Shown one piece after another: positions 9,909 through 18,311 of a stretch of 64,000 nucleotides of DNA; the stretch's first letter is position 1; each line of letters opens with the position of its first letter. The notes under the pieces were generated by a model, which saw nothing but the letters and a program-made list of their open reading frames with translations, was not told the origin of the DNA and searched no databases. This stretch comes from Hyphomicrobiales bacterium (lineage in GTDB: Bacteria > Pseudomonadota > Alphaproteobacteria > Rhizobiales > Rhizobiaceae): positions 185,433 to 249,432 of the forward strand of contig UCCS01000008.1 of NCBI GenBank assembly GCA_900470965.1, written 5' to 3'. The translations under genes and the position numbers were made by a program.

Positions 9909-10158
9909 GTCCACAAGTATAGAGCGCCGGCGAAACCTCTTCGTCCGCACGATCCGGAAAGAGTTGACGGCGCATGCGATCGAGGGCATCTGCTTCCTTG
10001 CGTGTTCTTGCAAGCAAATCGGTGGTGACGTCGCCGTAGCGTGAGCCGTCCGCCGAAGCAACGCCGACAGTCCCGCCGCTCGACAGGAAGTCGCAGAAAG
10101 AACGCACCGATCGAAGACGCGTGGTGATCTCGATATAGTAGCTATCGTGTCCGGCCAT
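9862..10158 (-). CDS. Small hypothetical protein overlapping exonuclease III gene
   Basis: 98 aa, no recognised domain, mixed charged sequence. ATG 10158 (MAGHDSYYIEI) has AGGAG 6 nt upstream; ATG 10164 would sit directly on that site. The last 47 bp overlap the convergent exonuclease gene, so the extreme C-terminus may be less constrained. Function unknown. Confidence 0.55.
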   Translation of the reverse strand: MAGHDSYYIEITTRLRSVRSFCDFLSSGGTVGVASADGSRYGDVTTDLLARTRKEADALDRMRRQLFPDRADEEVSPALYTCGLTGSRQSRKAGRAQS

Positions 10159-10356
10159 GCTCATCTCCTTTCGCTTTCAAAGGTTAACGCGCACTGCGTC
10201 AATATGATGGCGCTATTTGCGCCTTTCAGCGGGACCACACCGAAGGCACCGCATCATGATCGGCGTCGTTGGTTATCAGGCCCGCATAGGAAGTTATTCT
10301 CTTTTCGCAGGAACATTCACCCGCCATCCGCTTTTGTTCCCTCAAGGAGAATCGCC

Positions 10357-10911
10357 ATGGCCAACGCTCGCACCACCTTCCATGAAGTCGTCTCGGAGAT
10401 CGAGGCACTCGCGACTTCAAATGCAGCAGACCATTCCGGTCGCTGGACGGTCGAATATCTGACTCGACGCGAGGTCTTCTATCAATTTTCGGGAAATCGC
10501 AGTCTCGCAGGCGAGGACGCAACCGGACATCGGTTTGACGGTACACGCGATACGCTGACGGCCCTGCCCGCAAATCTGCTCATTCCCGCCATCGCCGACT
10601 TCGATAACAATACGATTATGGCCTTCTATATCGGAGCAAGCACGTCGGTGACGACAATCGCTCGGGAAGCAGTCGATTGCTCCGTGCGGGCGCCGGAAGT
10701 GCTGCTGCTGGACATCACCATTGATGACGAAGATCTGCTGGCAGGCACAAGATCCCTGACAAGACTGGCCTTCGTCGGGCTCGATGCCAATGAAGGATGG
10801 TCGCCGCTTGTTCCATGTGCCGACATCCTGACCATCAGTGACATGATCCATCCGTTCTGGTGCCACGGCAGACAGGTAGCCAAAGGGGGCCTGTTGCAGA
10901 TCAGGATCTGA
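10357..10911 (+). CDS. Hypothetical protein
   Basis: 184 aa soluble protein I do not recognise. ATG 10357 is preceded by CAAGGAGA, a strong ribosome site; the frame is open to 10147 but the upstream part looks non-coding. The middle is rich in hydrophobic beta-like stretches (LLIPAIADFDNNTIMAFYIG). A GGAAC-N16-CTTT sequence at 10310-10334 could be a weak EcfG promoter. No functional claim. Confidence 0.6.
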   Translation: MANARTTFHEVVSEIEALATSNAADHSGRWTVEYLTRREVFYQFSGNRSLAGEDATGHRFDGTRDTLTALPANLLIPAIADFDNNTIMAFYIGASTSVTTIAREAVDCSVRAPEVLLLDITIDDEDLLAGTRSLTRLAFVGLDANEGWSPLVPCADILTISDMIHPFWCHGRQVAKGGLLQIRI

Positions 10912-10983
10912 CGAGACGATGTCGTGCGAGATGAGGTCTCACTTCCTGTCACTTGTCTGTTATGAGCGACCGCTGGTTGTCAC

Positions 10984-11247
10984 TCAGTCAAATAACTCGC
11001 CACGTCCAATCTGCCCTTGCCTCGCATCGACGTCGCTGATTGGCGGATCGTCGGCAGGGTCGGGGTCCCTGGTGTTTGCGTCTTTGAGAGACCGTACCGC
11101 CTCAACGAGTGCCACGGCCATTTCATCCGTGCTCCAACCCGCAGCGTTGGCATCGGCGATAAGCGCCTCCAGGGCAACGCGGGCAGCATCGGTCGCATCC
11201 TGAAACCGGCGCGTGGGATCATTGCTTGTCGGGGTTGGAAAACTCAT
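10984..11247 (-). CDS. Small hypothetical protein
   Basis: 87 aa, acidic and Asp/Pro-rich at the C-terminus, with a helical core (ARVALEALIADANAAGWSTDEMAVALVEAV). ATG 11247 is used because AAAGGAA precedes it; an upstream in-frame start at 11274 lacks this. The helix pattern resembles small rhizobial proteins of unknown function found beside stress genes. Confidence 0.6.
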   Translation of the reverse strand: MSFPTPTSNDPTRRFQDATDAARVALEALIADANAAGWSTDEMAVALVEAVRSLKDANTRDPDPADDPPISDVDARQGQIGRGELFD

Positions 11248-11557
11248 CTGCGTTCCTTTCGAGGGTTCGAACAAGATCCGTCCTTGGAGTGAACGCAGAG
11301 GACCGCAAATAGATGCGTTCGATCATCTCTATGTAGGTCCGCCGAGCGAAAACTATATCGATCGCTGCTCTTCAATGAATGCTTATGTTCTTCGACAGGT
11401 GCCGGCGGAGTGAAACCTTGAGTGAACAACGCCGCAAGCCGGCAGTGAACACCCGAAGGAAGGAGGGCTCGGAACCAATCGCCAGTACATCGGTTGATAC
11501 ACTGATCTCCATGCCCGAGAGAAGCGAAACCGGTGGAAAGGCCGAACGGAGGTTTCA
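11248..11557. other. 310-bp divergent intergenic region
   Basis: No gene found. It separates two divergent small-protein genes and carries an EcfG-like promoter candidate for the rightward one (11471-11495, entered separately) and an AACGGAGGT-like ribosome site just before 11558. Confidence 0.5.
11471..11495 (+). promoter_or_regulatory. Candidate EcfG (general stress sigma) promoter
   Basis: GGAAC-N16-GGTT: the -35 is exact and the -10 differs from consensus CGTT at one base. It lies 63 bp upstream of the 87-residue protein gene at 11558 and would also transcribe the GFA-family gene behind it. The match is weaker than the promoter at 19614. Confidence 0.4.
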
Positions 11558-11821
11558 ATGCATCTGAACGAGGCAAAGGTGACGCATCGGCAGAAGGCCT
11601 GGCATGTCGATTTCTTCGGCGACGCCGGTGAGCAACTGACGGTGCGCCTTCCCGAGGCGGCGGCGCTGAGCGAAGAAGACGCAATCGATCGTGCGAGGGA
11701 AATGATGGTGCAGCTGACGCCCTTCGGCACCCGAGGCGGCGAGCCGAGCCTCAATCGCTACGACAGTTTGAGCAACGGCAATTTCGACGACGATCAACCG
11801 CCTTTCGGGGTGAAACATTAA
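11558..11821 (+). CDS. Small conserved hypothetical protein
   Basis: 87 aa, MHLNEAKVTHRQKAWHVDFFG..., with no recognised domain; the C-terminus is disordered (NFDDDQPPF). A good AACGGAGG ribosome site precedes ATG 11558. It lies 12 bp upstream of the GFA-family gene, so the two probably share the candidate EcfG promoter at 11471. Confidence 0.6.
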   Translation: MHLNEAKVTHRQKAWHVDFFGDAGEQLTVRLPEAAALSEEDAIDRAREMMVQLTPFGTRGGEPSLNRYDSLSNGNFDDDQPPFGVKH

Positions 11822-11833
11822 GGGAGGCATTGG

Positions 11834-12208
11834 ATGACCATACGATCCGGGAGCTGCAATTGCGGCCAGGTGCGCTACCAGGTGGAGGGCGAACCCAAGC
11901 GCGTCGGGCTTTGCCATTGCACCGACTGCCGCCAGGAGAGTGGCGCAGCCTTTACCTATTACGCGATCTGGCCGACGTCCGCCTTCAAAACCACCGGGGA
12001 AACCGCAGTGCATCAAGGCCGCCGCTTCTGCCCGGCCTGCGGTTCGCGGGTCTTTGCCTACGACGAAGACGAAGCCGAAATCAAACTCGGAACCCTGCAG
12101 GATGCGCCGACCGGCCTCAAGCCCACCTATGAGCTCTGGATCAAGCGCCGCGAACCCTGGCTTCAGCCGGTCGAGGGCGCGGCACAGTTCGAGGAGGATC
12201 GGATCTGA
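11834..12208 (+). CDS. GFA family zinc protein (glutathione-dependent formaldehyde-activating type)
   Basis: 124 aa Mss4-like zinc-binding fold. Cysteine ligands are visible: CNCG near residue 8, CHCTDCR near 28-33 and CPACG near 66. Founding members were proposed to help form S-hydroxymethylglutathione, but most GFA proteins have no proven activity, so only the family is claimed. Short spacing to the upstream small gene suggests a two-gene operon. Confidence 0.85.
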   Translation: MTIRSGSCNCGQVRYQVEGEPKRVGLCHCTDCRQESGAAFTYYAIWPTSAFKTTGETAVHQGRRFCPACGSRVFAYDEDEAEIKLGTLQDAPTGLKPTYELWIKRREPWLQPVEGAAQFEEDRI

Positions 12209-12276
12209 CAGGCGCCCGATGTCGAAGGTTCGCGACGGGCTGCTGCGCACACCGAGCTTTTAGCTCAAAAGGGTGA

Positions 12277-12669
12277 TCACATTCGGTTGAAGCGTGAAAG
12301 GGCGAGAGGGATCGTCGCCATTCTCGACGGAGGCAGCAACCGCAACCGCGTGGCCGCGAGGAATGTTATGGCAATGACCCCGGCGAGCTTCAGCCAGGGA
12401 TAATTTCCAAGCTGCTCATGGGCACTCGCATCCGTCCATTGGGCGCGTGCCGAGATCGCGGTCTTCGCCTGCTCGCGGAGGAGAGCGAGGTGTCTGCGCA
12501 GCAACGTCAGATCCTCCTGCAATCTTGCGAGCTCGACGGTCTCCTGCTTCTCCACCGAATGGTCGACCGTAGGCATGACTTGTTCCGTTTCGGCCGCCTC
12601 CTCGATGTCGGCAAGATGTTCGTCAAGCTCAGCCTTCGTCTTGAATCCGCGCGTACGTATATCCGTCAT
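12277..12669 (-). CDS. Small coiled-coil membrane-anchored hypothetical protein
   Basis: 130 aa. Residues about 10-75 are heptad-rich and charged (LARLQEDLTLLRRHLALLREQ), followed by a hydrophobic segment (LKLAGVIAITFLAATRL) and a basic tail. The layout resembles ElaB/DUF883-like proteins that tether ribosomes or membranes, though identity is not certain. ATG 12669 has GGAGGT 4 nt upstream. A CGAAC-N16-CGTT sequence on this strand (12710-12734) may be an EcfG-type promoter. Confidence 0.6.
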   Translation of the reverse strand: MTDIRTRGFKTKAELDEHLADIEEAAETEQVMPTVDHSVEKQETVELARLQEDLTLLRRHLALLREQAKTAISARAQWTDASAHEQLGNYPWLKLAGVIAITFLAATRLRLLPPSRMATIPLALSRFNRM

Positions 12670-12709
12670 AAGCACCTCCCATCCGCCGGGTCGATTATCG
12701 CAAGATGAG

Positions 12710-12734
12710 AACGCGCTCAGCCGTCATAAGTTCG
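12710..12734 (-). promoter_or_regulatory. Candidate EcfG-type promoter, one mismatch
   Basis: On the minus strand the sequence reads CGAAC-N16-CGTT, i.e. the exact -10 and 16-bp spacer with the first -35 base changed. It lies about 40 bp upstream of the coiled-coil gene start at 12669. Supported by similar sites elsewhere in the 8-24 kb segment. Confidence 0.35.
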
Positions 12735-12918
12735 AAGCTCGCCGATACATACCGCTTTATGCCTGGAACAGGAGCAACAGCCAGTCGAGTTGGGCGATCT
12801 CACCCGCCCATTTGAGAATGAAATAAATCGCCACAAGGATACAATTTTTTGGTGCATGGCGTTCGAGCATTGGCTAAGGAGACCAGCGAAAGCTGAACAG
12901 GCATCCGCATCCATGCCG

Positions 12919-14424
12919 CTATTGCGCACCCGTCACATGGTTCAGCTCCGCCATTAAGGCACGACCGCTGGACCATGCAATGACGACATAGGCGAGGCCT
13001 CCCACCGCAACTCCCATAAACAAGTCCACCAAAGGAAGATGCAGGCTGCCGCCTGTCATATGGAGAGCCAGGCCGACGGCGCCGACCATGACACAGGCGC
13101 CCAGCGCGGCGGGCAGGATCCGACGCAACAAGGAGGGCCAACGGAATCCGGTGCCGCGCTGCAGGAAGTAGAGAGACACTGAGGTTGTCAATGCCGCGGC
13201 CACGACCTGCGCGACCGCGATATTGACGAGGTCCGGTCGGATCCAGCCGGCGATTGCAAGGCAGGCGAGGCTTGTTGCCGTAAACAGCACGTTCAGCCGC
13301 GGCAGCAGGGCAACCCTTCCGATGATGCTGAGCACGGGCTCGTTGAGCATCTGGATGACGGCAATGCCGCGCGCAGCTGCCAGCAGAATGAGAACTGGGG
13401 CGGCCGCGAGCCACTGCGTCCCGAGCAGCACGCTGACGAGTTGTTCGGATATCACAGCGAGGCCCATGAAGACGGGAAGAGCGGCAAAAGCAGTGGCCGC
13501 CATGATCAATCCCATAAGCCGGCTGAGGCCTTCCGCCCCGCTGCCCGCCGCGTTCTGCTGGCGGGAGAAATAGCTCCATGCCAGCATCCGCACGGGTTCG
13601 GAAATCAGCTCTGTGACGGCGCCGACGATGCGGCTTGCCATTCTATAGATGCCGACCTCCGTCGCGCCGATGAAGAACACGATCAGGAACTCCGCGCCAT
13701 AACTTTGTGCAAATTGCATGAGGCGCGATGCCAGGAGCCGGGTGGAATAGGCAAGCGCCTCGCGGGCAGTCGTGAGCTGGAATTCGAACCGCGGAAGCCA
13801 GCGCGCAAAGCCGGTGGACATCAGGAGTGCGACAAGCACGACGCAACAGCGTCCTGCCGCAAGCGCGACGATGCCCCAGCCGAGCAATAGCCCTCCGGTC
13901 GTTACGAGAAGGCCCGAAAATTCCGAGGCCGCCTGATAGAAGGCAAGTTCGCGCAGGCGTCGCCTCCTGACCAATACGCCGCTCTGGCAGATGATGAAGG
14001 TGCCGGGCACGATGGTCGCCATCAGCAGGAGGAGGGTGAAGAAGATCGGCCCGGTCGGCGCCAGCCAGATGAGGGAAACAGCAAGTCCAATGAAGCCGAG
14101 AATGGTGAAGGCGAGTCCGCTTGCAAGCGCGCAATAGAGAACCGTTCCGGGCAGCTCCCTATCATGCGGTGCAGCAATCAGATATTCGCTCCATCCGGCT
14201 TCAGCAATCTTCGATTGCAGCAAAACGGTCGAAGAGACCATGGCAAAGACGCCAACCTCGGCCGGTGAGAGGACGCGGGCTGCGACCAGCAATGTACCGA
14301 TACCGCAGAGTTGGCTGACCAGACGAGCGCCCGAAACCCATAGCGCATCCCGTGATGTCGACCCACTGCGCGGCTCCTGGTCTTCCCCTGCGCCGGGTAG
14401 TGATGCCGTACTAGATGTGCTCAT
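12919..14424 (-). CDS. Polysaccharide flippase (Wzx/MATE-like, oligosaccharide exporter)
   Basis: 501 aa with about 12-14 hydrophobic helices across its length, beginning RDALWVSGARLVSQLCGIGTLLVAARVL, typical of the polysaccharide synthesis/MVF flippase superfamily. It would move undecaprenyl-linked oligosaccharides across the inner membrane. ATG 14424 is chosen over GTG 14430. It is divergent from the glycan cassette at 14664-19289, so it is probably the exporter for that product. Confidence 0.88.
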   Translation of the reverse strand: MSTSSTASLPGAGEDQEPRSGSTSRDALWVSGARLVSQLCGIGTLLVAARVLSPAEVGVFAMVSSTVLLQSKIAEAGWSEYLIAAPHDRELPGTVLYCALASGLAFTILGFIGLAVSLIWLAPTGPIFFTLLLLMATIVPGTFIICQSGVLVRRRRLRELAFYQAASEFSGLLVTTGGLLLGWGIVALAAGRCCVVLVALLMSTGFARWLPRFEFQLTTAREALAYSTRLLASRLMQFAQSYGAEFLIVFFIGATEVGIYRMASRIVGAVTELISEPVRMLAWSYFSRQQNAAGSGAEGLSRLMGLIMAATAFAALPVFMGLAVISEQLVSVLLGTQWLAAAPVLILLAAARGIAVIQMLNEPVLSIIGRVALLPRLNVLFTATSLACLAIAGWIRPDLVNIAVAQVVAAALTTSVSLYFLQRGTGFRWPSLLRRILPAALGACVMVGAVGLALHMTGGSLHLPLVDLFMGVAVGGLAYVVIAWSSGRALMAELNHVTGAQ

Positions 14425-14489
14425 GGTCACATGTTCTTTTGAGTTTATCTGGAGTTTATATTGTCATTATTACGCGCACCGCATGTGTT

Positions 14490-14509
14490 ACCAAAGTAAC
14501 AACTTTGGT
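14490..14509. promoter_or_regulatory. 20-bp palindrome in the flippase / glycan-cassette divergent promoter
   Basis: ACCAAAGT-AACA-ACTTTGGT: perfect 8-bp arms with a 4-bp spacer, in AT-rich DNA between genes starting at 14424 (-) and 14664 (+). Dyads of this size are typical operators for MarR, LuxR or similar dimers. No regulator gene is adjacent, so the cognate factor is unknown. Confidence 0.5.
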
Positions 14510-14663
14510 GTATATTCGATATTGACGACCTATACTCACTTCTGCATAGTCAAGATGAAATTACAATCCTGCATATGAAGATTGGTCGGCACATGCATGG
14601 ATTTAATCCGCCCTTTGTGACGACACAAAATCGTTTGTTGGCCGATTGGGCCGGAGGGACATA

Positions 14664-15338
14664 ATGATGATGATACTCGCACATCGTGGCTGGTGGCTTG
14701 CACCCCATGAGCGGAACACTTTAGGCGCATTCGACAAGGCATTTGCCGCCGGACACGGCGTTGAACTGGATGTTCGCGATCTGAATGGCGAACTGGTAAT
14801 TTCACACGATCCTGCCACAACCGGGGCATTGTCCTTCGCGCGCGTTCTTGAGTGCTATGCAGCAAATGGCGCCCCGGGACGACTGGCCATCAATATCAAG
14901 GCGGACGGCCTCTGCCCTGCCCTGCTGCCGATGCTGGAAAAATATGAGGTGACGAACCGCTCCTTCGTTTTCGACGCGTCGGTTCCCGATCTCAGGCCCT
15001 ATCTCGATAGCAATATCCCGGTTTTCACCCGCTACAGTGAGGTCGAGCTCTACCCGTCCTTCTACGAACGCTGTGAGGGCGTATGGGTGGATTCTTTCAC
15101 CGAGAAGCCGGCCTCGATCGAACGCGCGATCGATGATCTAAGGCGCGGCAAATATGTCGCGATGGTCTCGCCGGAACTGCACAAGCGCCCGCATGAAGCG
15201 GTCTGGGCCGCCTGGTCTGGCGCATTGCGACAGGCTGCAAAGAGTGGTCTTCCGCTCGAGCGGCTGATGATCTGTACCGATCTGCCCGATGCAGCCGAGC
15301 AGAGCTTTGCCTGGATGGTTGAGGAGGAAGTCACATGA
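14664..15338 (+). CDS. GDPD-like phosphodiesterase domain protein in glycan cassette
   Basis: 224 aa. The GDPD core is readable: LAHRGWW, HERNTLGAF (equivalent of ENT), VELDVRDLNGELVISHDP. It has no signal peptide. In a glycan cluster such an enzyme might process or recycle a glycerophosphoryl or related phosphodiester substituent (inference). The start is ATG 14664 following GGAGGGAC; ATG 14667 and 14670 are alternatives. It overlaps the HAD gene by 4 bp. Confidence 0.8.
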   Translation: MMMILAHRGWWLAPHERNTLGAFDKAFAAGHGVELDVRDLNGELVISHDPATTGALSFARVLECYAANGAPGRLAINIKADGLCPALLPMLEKYEVTNRSFVFDASVPDLRPYLDSNIPVFTRYSEVELYPSFYERCEGVWVDSFTEKPASIERAIDDLRRGKYVAMVSPELHKRPHEAVWAAWSGALRQAAKSGLPLERLMICTDLPDAAEQSFAWMVEEEVT

Positions 15339-15964
15339 TCCGTGCTGTTTTGTTCGATATGGATGGCGTGCTGATCGATGCCAAGGAATGGCATTATGAG
15401 GCGCTGAACCGGGCGCTCGATCTTTTCGGCATGCCGATCGACCGCCAGGCGCATCTGACTACGTTCGATGGCCTGCCAACCCGCCGCAAGCTGGAGATCC
15501 TCTCCCGTACCAATGGCCTGCCGAAGGGGCTCAACGAACTGATCCACGAGCTGAAGCAGGACTATACGATGGAGCTGATCTACACCCGCTGCAAGCCGGT
15601 GTTTGCCCATCAATACGCGCTCAGCCGTCTCAAGCACGATGGCTACAAGATCGCCGTCTGCTCGAACTCGATCCGTGTCACCATCGAGTCCATGATGCGG
15701 CGTGCCGGATTGATAGAATATATCGACCTCATCGTTTCCAATGAGGATGTCACCCGCGCCAAGCCGGATCCGGAAATGTATGTGACGACGATGGAGCGCT
15801 TCGGCCTCAGACCGGATGAGTGCCTGATCCTAGAGGACAATGAATACGGCCTGAAGGCCGCGCGCGACAGCGGCGCTTACGTCATGCAGATCGGAACACC
15901 GGCCGACGTTGTCTACGGCCGGATCGTGTCGGAGATCAAGCGTGTATCGGAGGTGATGGCATGA
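15335..15964 (+). CDS. HAD-superfamily hydrolase (phosphatase)
   Basis: 209 aa. HAD motifs in order are FDMDGVLID (nucleophile and acid Asp), CSNSIR (motif II), AKPDPEMY (motif III Lys) and ILEDNEYGLKAA (motif IV). The cap insertion after motif I is of the beta-phosphoglucomutase/GmhB-like helical type. It probably dephosphorylates a sugar or polyol phosphate used by the adjacent nucleotidyltransferases. It overlaps both neighbours by 4 bp. Confidence 0.88.
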   Translation: MIRAVLFDMDGVLIDAKEWHYEALNRALDLFGMPIDRQAHLTTFDGLPTRRKLEILSRTNGLPKGLNELIHELKQDYTMELIYTRCKPVFAHQYALSRLKHDGYKIAVCSNSIRVTIESMMRRAGLIEYIDLIVSNEDVTRAKPDPEMYVTTMERFGLRPDECLILEDNEYGLKAARDSGAYVMQIGTPADVVYGRIVSEIKRVSEVMA

Positions 15965-17454
15965 TCGTCCTGTTCCCCACTACGGGCACAAGCCCGCATT
16001 TCAGCCCGGAAGACTATGCCTATCCGCGCCCGCTTATCGAAGTGGCCGGAAAGCCGATGATCCTATGGGCCATCGAAAACATGAAGTCGCTCGGCAGCGA
16101 CGCGCATTTCCTCTTCCTCGTCGACCAGCAGGATGCCGTCAAATATTCCTACGAGCGGATCTTTGACCTCAGCACCAACGGCCGTTCCGAGGTGGTCATG
16201 CTGAAAGGCCCGACGGCCGGTGCGCTCTGCACCTGCCTGATGGCGGTCGACAAGATTGACCCCACCGAGCCGCTGGTGATTGCCAACAGCGACCAGATCA
16301 TCGACACCCGGCTTGCATCCGTGATTGCGGAATTCGAGGCAGCCAAGGCGGATGCCGGCGTCATCACTTTCGAGACGATCCACCCGCGCTGGTCCTATGT
16401 GACGCTCGGCGACGACGGTTTCGTCAACCGCACGTCCGAGAAGGATGTGATCAGCAACAAGGCGATCGCTGGGTTCTATTATTTCCGCGAGGCCCAGATT
16501 TTCTTCAAGGCCGCGACTGCCGCCTTGAGGCACGGGGTGACGGTGGATGACCGCTACTATGTCAGCTCGTCGCTAAACGAGGTGATCCTGGATGGCGGCC
16601 GCGTCGTTTCCGCAAGCGTTCCCGCGGACCGCTACCACAGCTTCTACAACCCGAAAATGATCGAGAATTTCGAGGTCAACGGGGTCCGCCGCCTATCCTC
16701 AGCACAGGCCCAGCGACCCGTGCAACTGGTGGTGCCGGCCGCTGGCCGGGGCAGCCGCTTCGCCAAGGTCGGGTTCACCCGCCCGAAGCCCTTCATCGAC
16801 GTGCTTGGCCGGCCGATGATCCAGCATGTGCTCGAAAACACGCTGCCGCCGGGTGGACAACCAACGGTCCTGCTGCTGCGCGAACATCTGGACAGCCAGG
16901 CGGATGCGGTGGCCGAACTTCGCTCGCAGGGCGTCGGGGTCGTTTCGGTCGATCAACTCACCGAAGGCACCGCCTGCACCGTTCTGCTGGCGCGTCAGCA
17001 TCTCGATGAGGAAGCTCCCCTTCTCATCGCCAATTCCGACCAGGTGGTGGACATGCGTATCGTCGATTTCATCGATGACTGTATGTCGCGCGATCTCGAC
17101 GGATCGATCCTCGTGTTTCGCGACCCGAAGCGCGACCCGAAATGGTCTTTCGCCGAAACCGATGCGGCAGGATTCGTGCTCAGGGTTGCCGAAAAGCAGC
17201 CGATCTCCGAACTGGCAACAGTCGGTATCTACTTCTTCCGCCGCGCCGGCGATTTCATGAAGGGCGCGCTCGACATGATGGTGCACAACGATCGCACCAA
17301 CAACGAGTTCTATGTCTGCCCGGCCTATAATTACGCCATCCGTAACGGTGCACGCATCGGCGTTTACGAGATCGATGTCAGGAACATGCACGGGCTTGGT
17401 ACGCCCGAGGATCTGGCCGAATATCTGCAGGGCCGTGAGCCTGCCTATGCATGA
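15961..17454 (+). CDS. Fused double nucleotidyltransferase (tandem NTP_transferase domains)
   Basis: 497 aa made of two homologous nucleotidyltransferase modules. Domain 2 (about 255-495) has the full signature VPAAGRGSRF, then TRPKPFIDVLGRPM, and ANSDQVVD for metal binding. Domain 1 (about 1-245) keeps YPRPLIEVAGKPM and ANSDQIID but replaces the G-x-G-x-R loop with TTGTSPHF. The protein should activate a phosphorylated sugar or small polyol with NTP; domain 1 may be regulatory or use another substrate. Closely coupled to the HAD gene upstream and a third NTase-like gene downstream. Confidence 0.85.
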   Translation: MIVLFPTTGTSPHFSPEDYAYPRPLIEVAGKPMILWAIENMKSLGSDAHFLFLVDQQDAVKYSYERIFDLSTNGRSEVVMLKGPTAGALCTCLMAVDKIDPTEPLVIANSDQIIDTRLASVIAEFEAAKADAGVITFETIHPRWSYVTLGDDGFVNRTSEKDVISNKAIAGFYYFREAQIFFKAATAALRHGVTVDDRYYVSSSLNEVILDGGRVVSASVPADRYHSFYNPKMIENFEVNGVRRLSSAQAQRPVQLVVPAAGRGSRFAKVGFTRPKPFIDVLGRPMIQHVLENTLPPGGQPTVLLLREHLDSQADAVAELRSQGVGVVSVDQLTEGTACTVLLARQHLDEEAPLLIANSDQVVDMRIVDFIDDCMSRDLDGSILVFRDPKRDPKWSFAETDAAGFVLRVAEKQPISELATVGIYFFRRAGDFMKGALDMMVHNDRTNNEFYVCPAYNYAIRNGARIGVYEIDVRNMHGLGTPEDLAEYLQGREPAYA

Positions 17455-18190
17455 CGTCGGAACCAGGCCGGACGCGATGGCGCCGCTGAACATCATCATT
17501 CCCATGGCCGGGAATGATTTTGAGCGGCCTGACGGCTCGGTGAAGGCGGAGATGCCGGTTGGAAAGACGACATTGCTCGGCGCCACGCTGGAGGCGCGTC
17601 CCTGGTGGAGCAGCGCGGCTGTGCCTGTTTTCGTGCTGCGGGACAGGCCTGCATCACGGCGCTACGCTCGGGAAACATTGCAGGCACGCTATCCGGCAGC
17701 GCGGATCGTCTGGCTGTCCGAAATGAGCGGTGGCGCTGCCTGGAGCGCTGCGGCCGGTGTGGCACTCGTCGCTTTTCCGGATGCGCCCGTTGTCGTCGAC
17801 CTCTGCGATATCATGTTCGACTGCGATGCGGATATTGCTGCAATCTTTGCAACCGAACCCAATCTCGGCGGTCTGGCACTCACATTTGCCTCCCACCATC
17901 CGCAATACAGCTATATCAGGCTTGGAAATGATGGCCGGATGCTGGAAGCAAGGGAAAAGGTCGTCATCTCCGAGAATGCATCGGCAGGCGTCTATGCGTT
18001 CCGCAACGTCGCCGTTTTTCAGCTGGCTCTGGCCCACAGCCTGCAGAACCGGGCGCGCCTCTCGCATAACGGCCTGCTCTTTGTCTGCCCTATGCTGAAC
18101 GGCGTGGTCGCACACGGTTTCGATGTCCGGACGCTGCCGGCGCGTGACGTGTTCGATGTCAAGATCGCAGACGTGACCCTTGCCGGCTAG
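17447..18190 (+). CDS. Third nucleotidyltransferase-like protein
   Basis: 247 aa, one nucleotidyltransferase-type Rossmann domain: NIIIPMAGNDF at the usual signature position but without G-x-G-x-R, then VDLCDIMFD at the metal site, and a late VISENASAGVYAFR that parallels the VISNKAIAGFYYFR segment of the fused protein. It is therefore related to, and probably derived from, domain 1 of its neighbour. Start taken at ATG 17447 (8-bp overlap); ATG 17477 is possible. Catalysis is uncertain. Confidence 0.7.
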   Translation: MHDVGTRPDAMAPLNIIIPMAGNDFERPDGSVKAEMPVGKTTLLGATLEARPWWSSAAVPVFVLRDRPASRRYARETLQARYPAARIVWLSEMSGGAAWSAAAGVALVAFPDAPVVVDLCDIMFDCDADIAAIFATEPNLGGLALTFASHHPQYSYIRLGNDGRMLEAREKVVISENASAGVYAFRNVAVFQLALAHSLQNRARLSHNGLLFVCPMLNGVVAHGFDVRTLPARDVFDVKIADVTLAG

Positions 18191-18311
18191 TGGCTAGGAT
18201 AGGGGAAAATACCGGTGCCGTTCCACTTCGACGGAGACGGGCGGAGCCTTGCTAACGATCCCCTCGACACGCGTTCGCGGGATCAGGGGACCTAGTAAAC
18301 GGGAGTTCATC

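Noticed and set aside
12677..12918. Small open frames between the coiled-coil gene and the flippase gene
   Set aside because: None has a ribosome site or plausible protein composition; the region is better read as non-coding.
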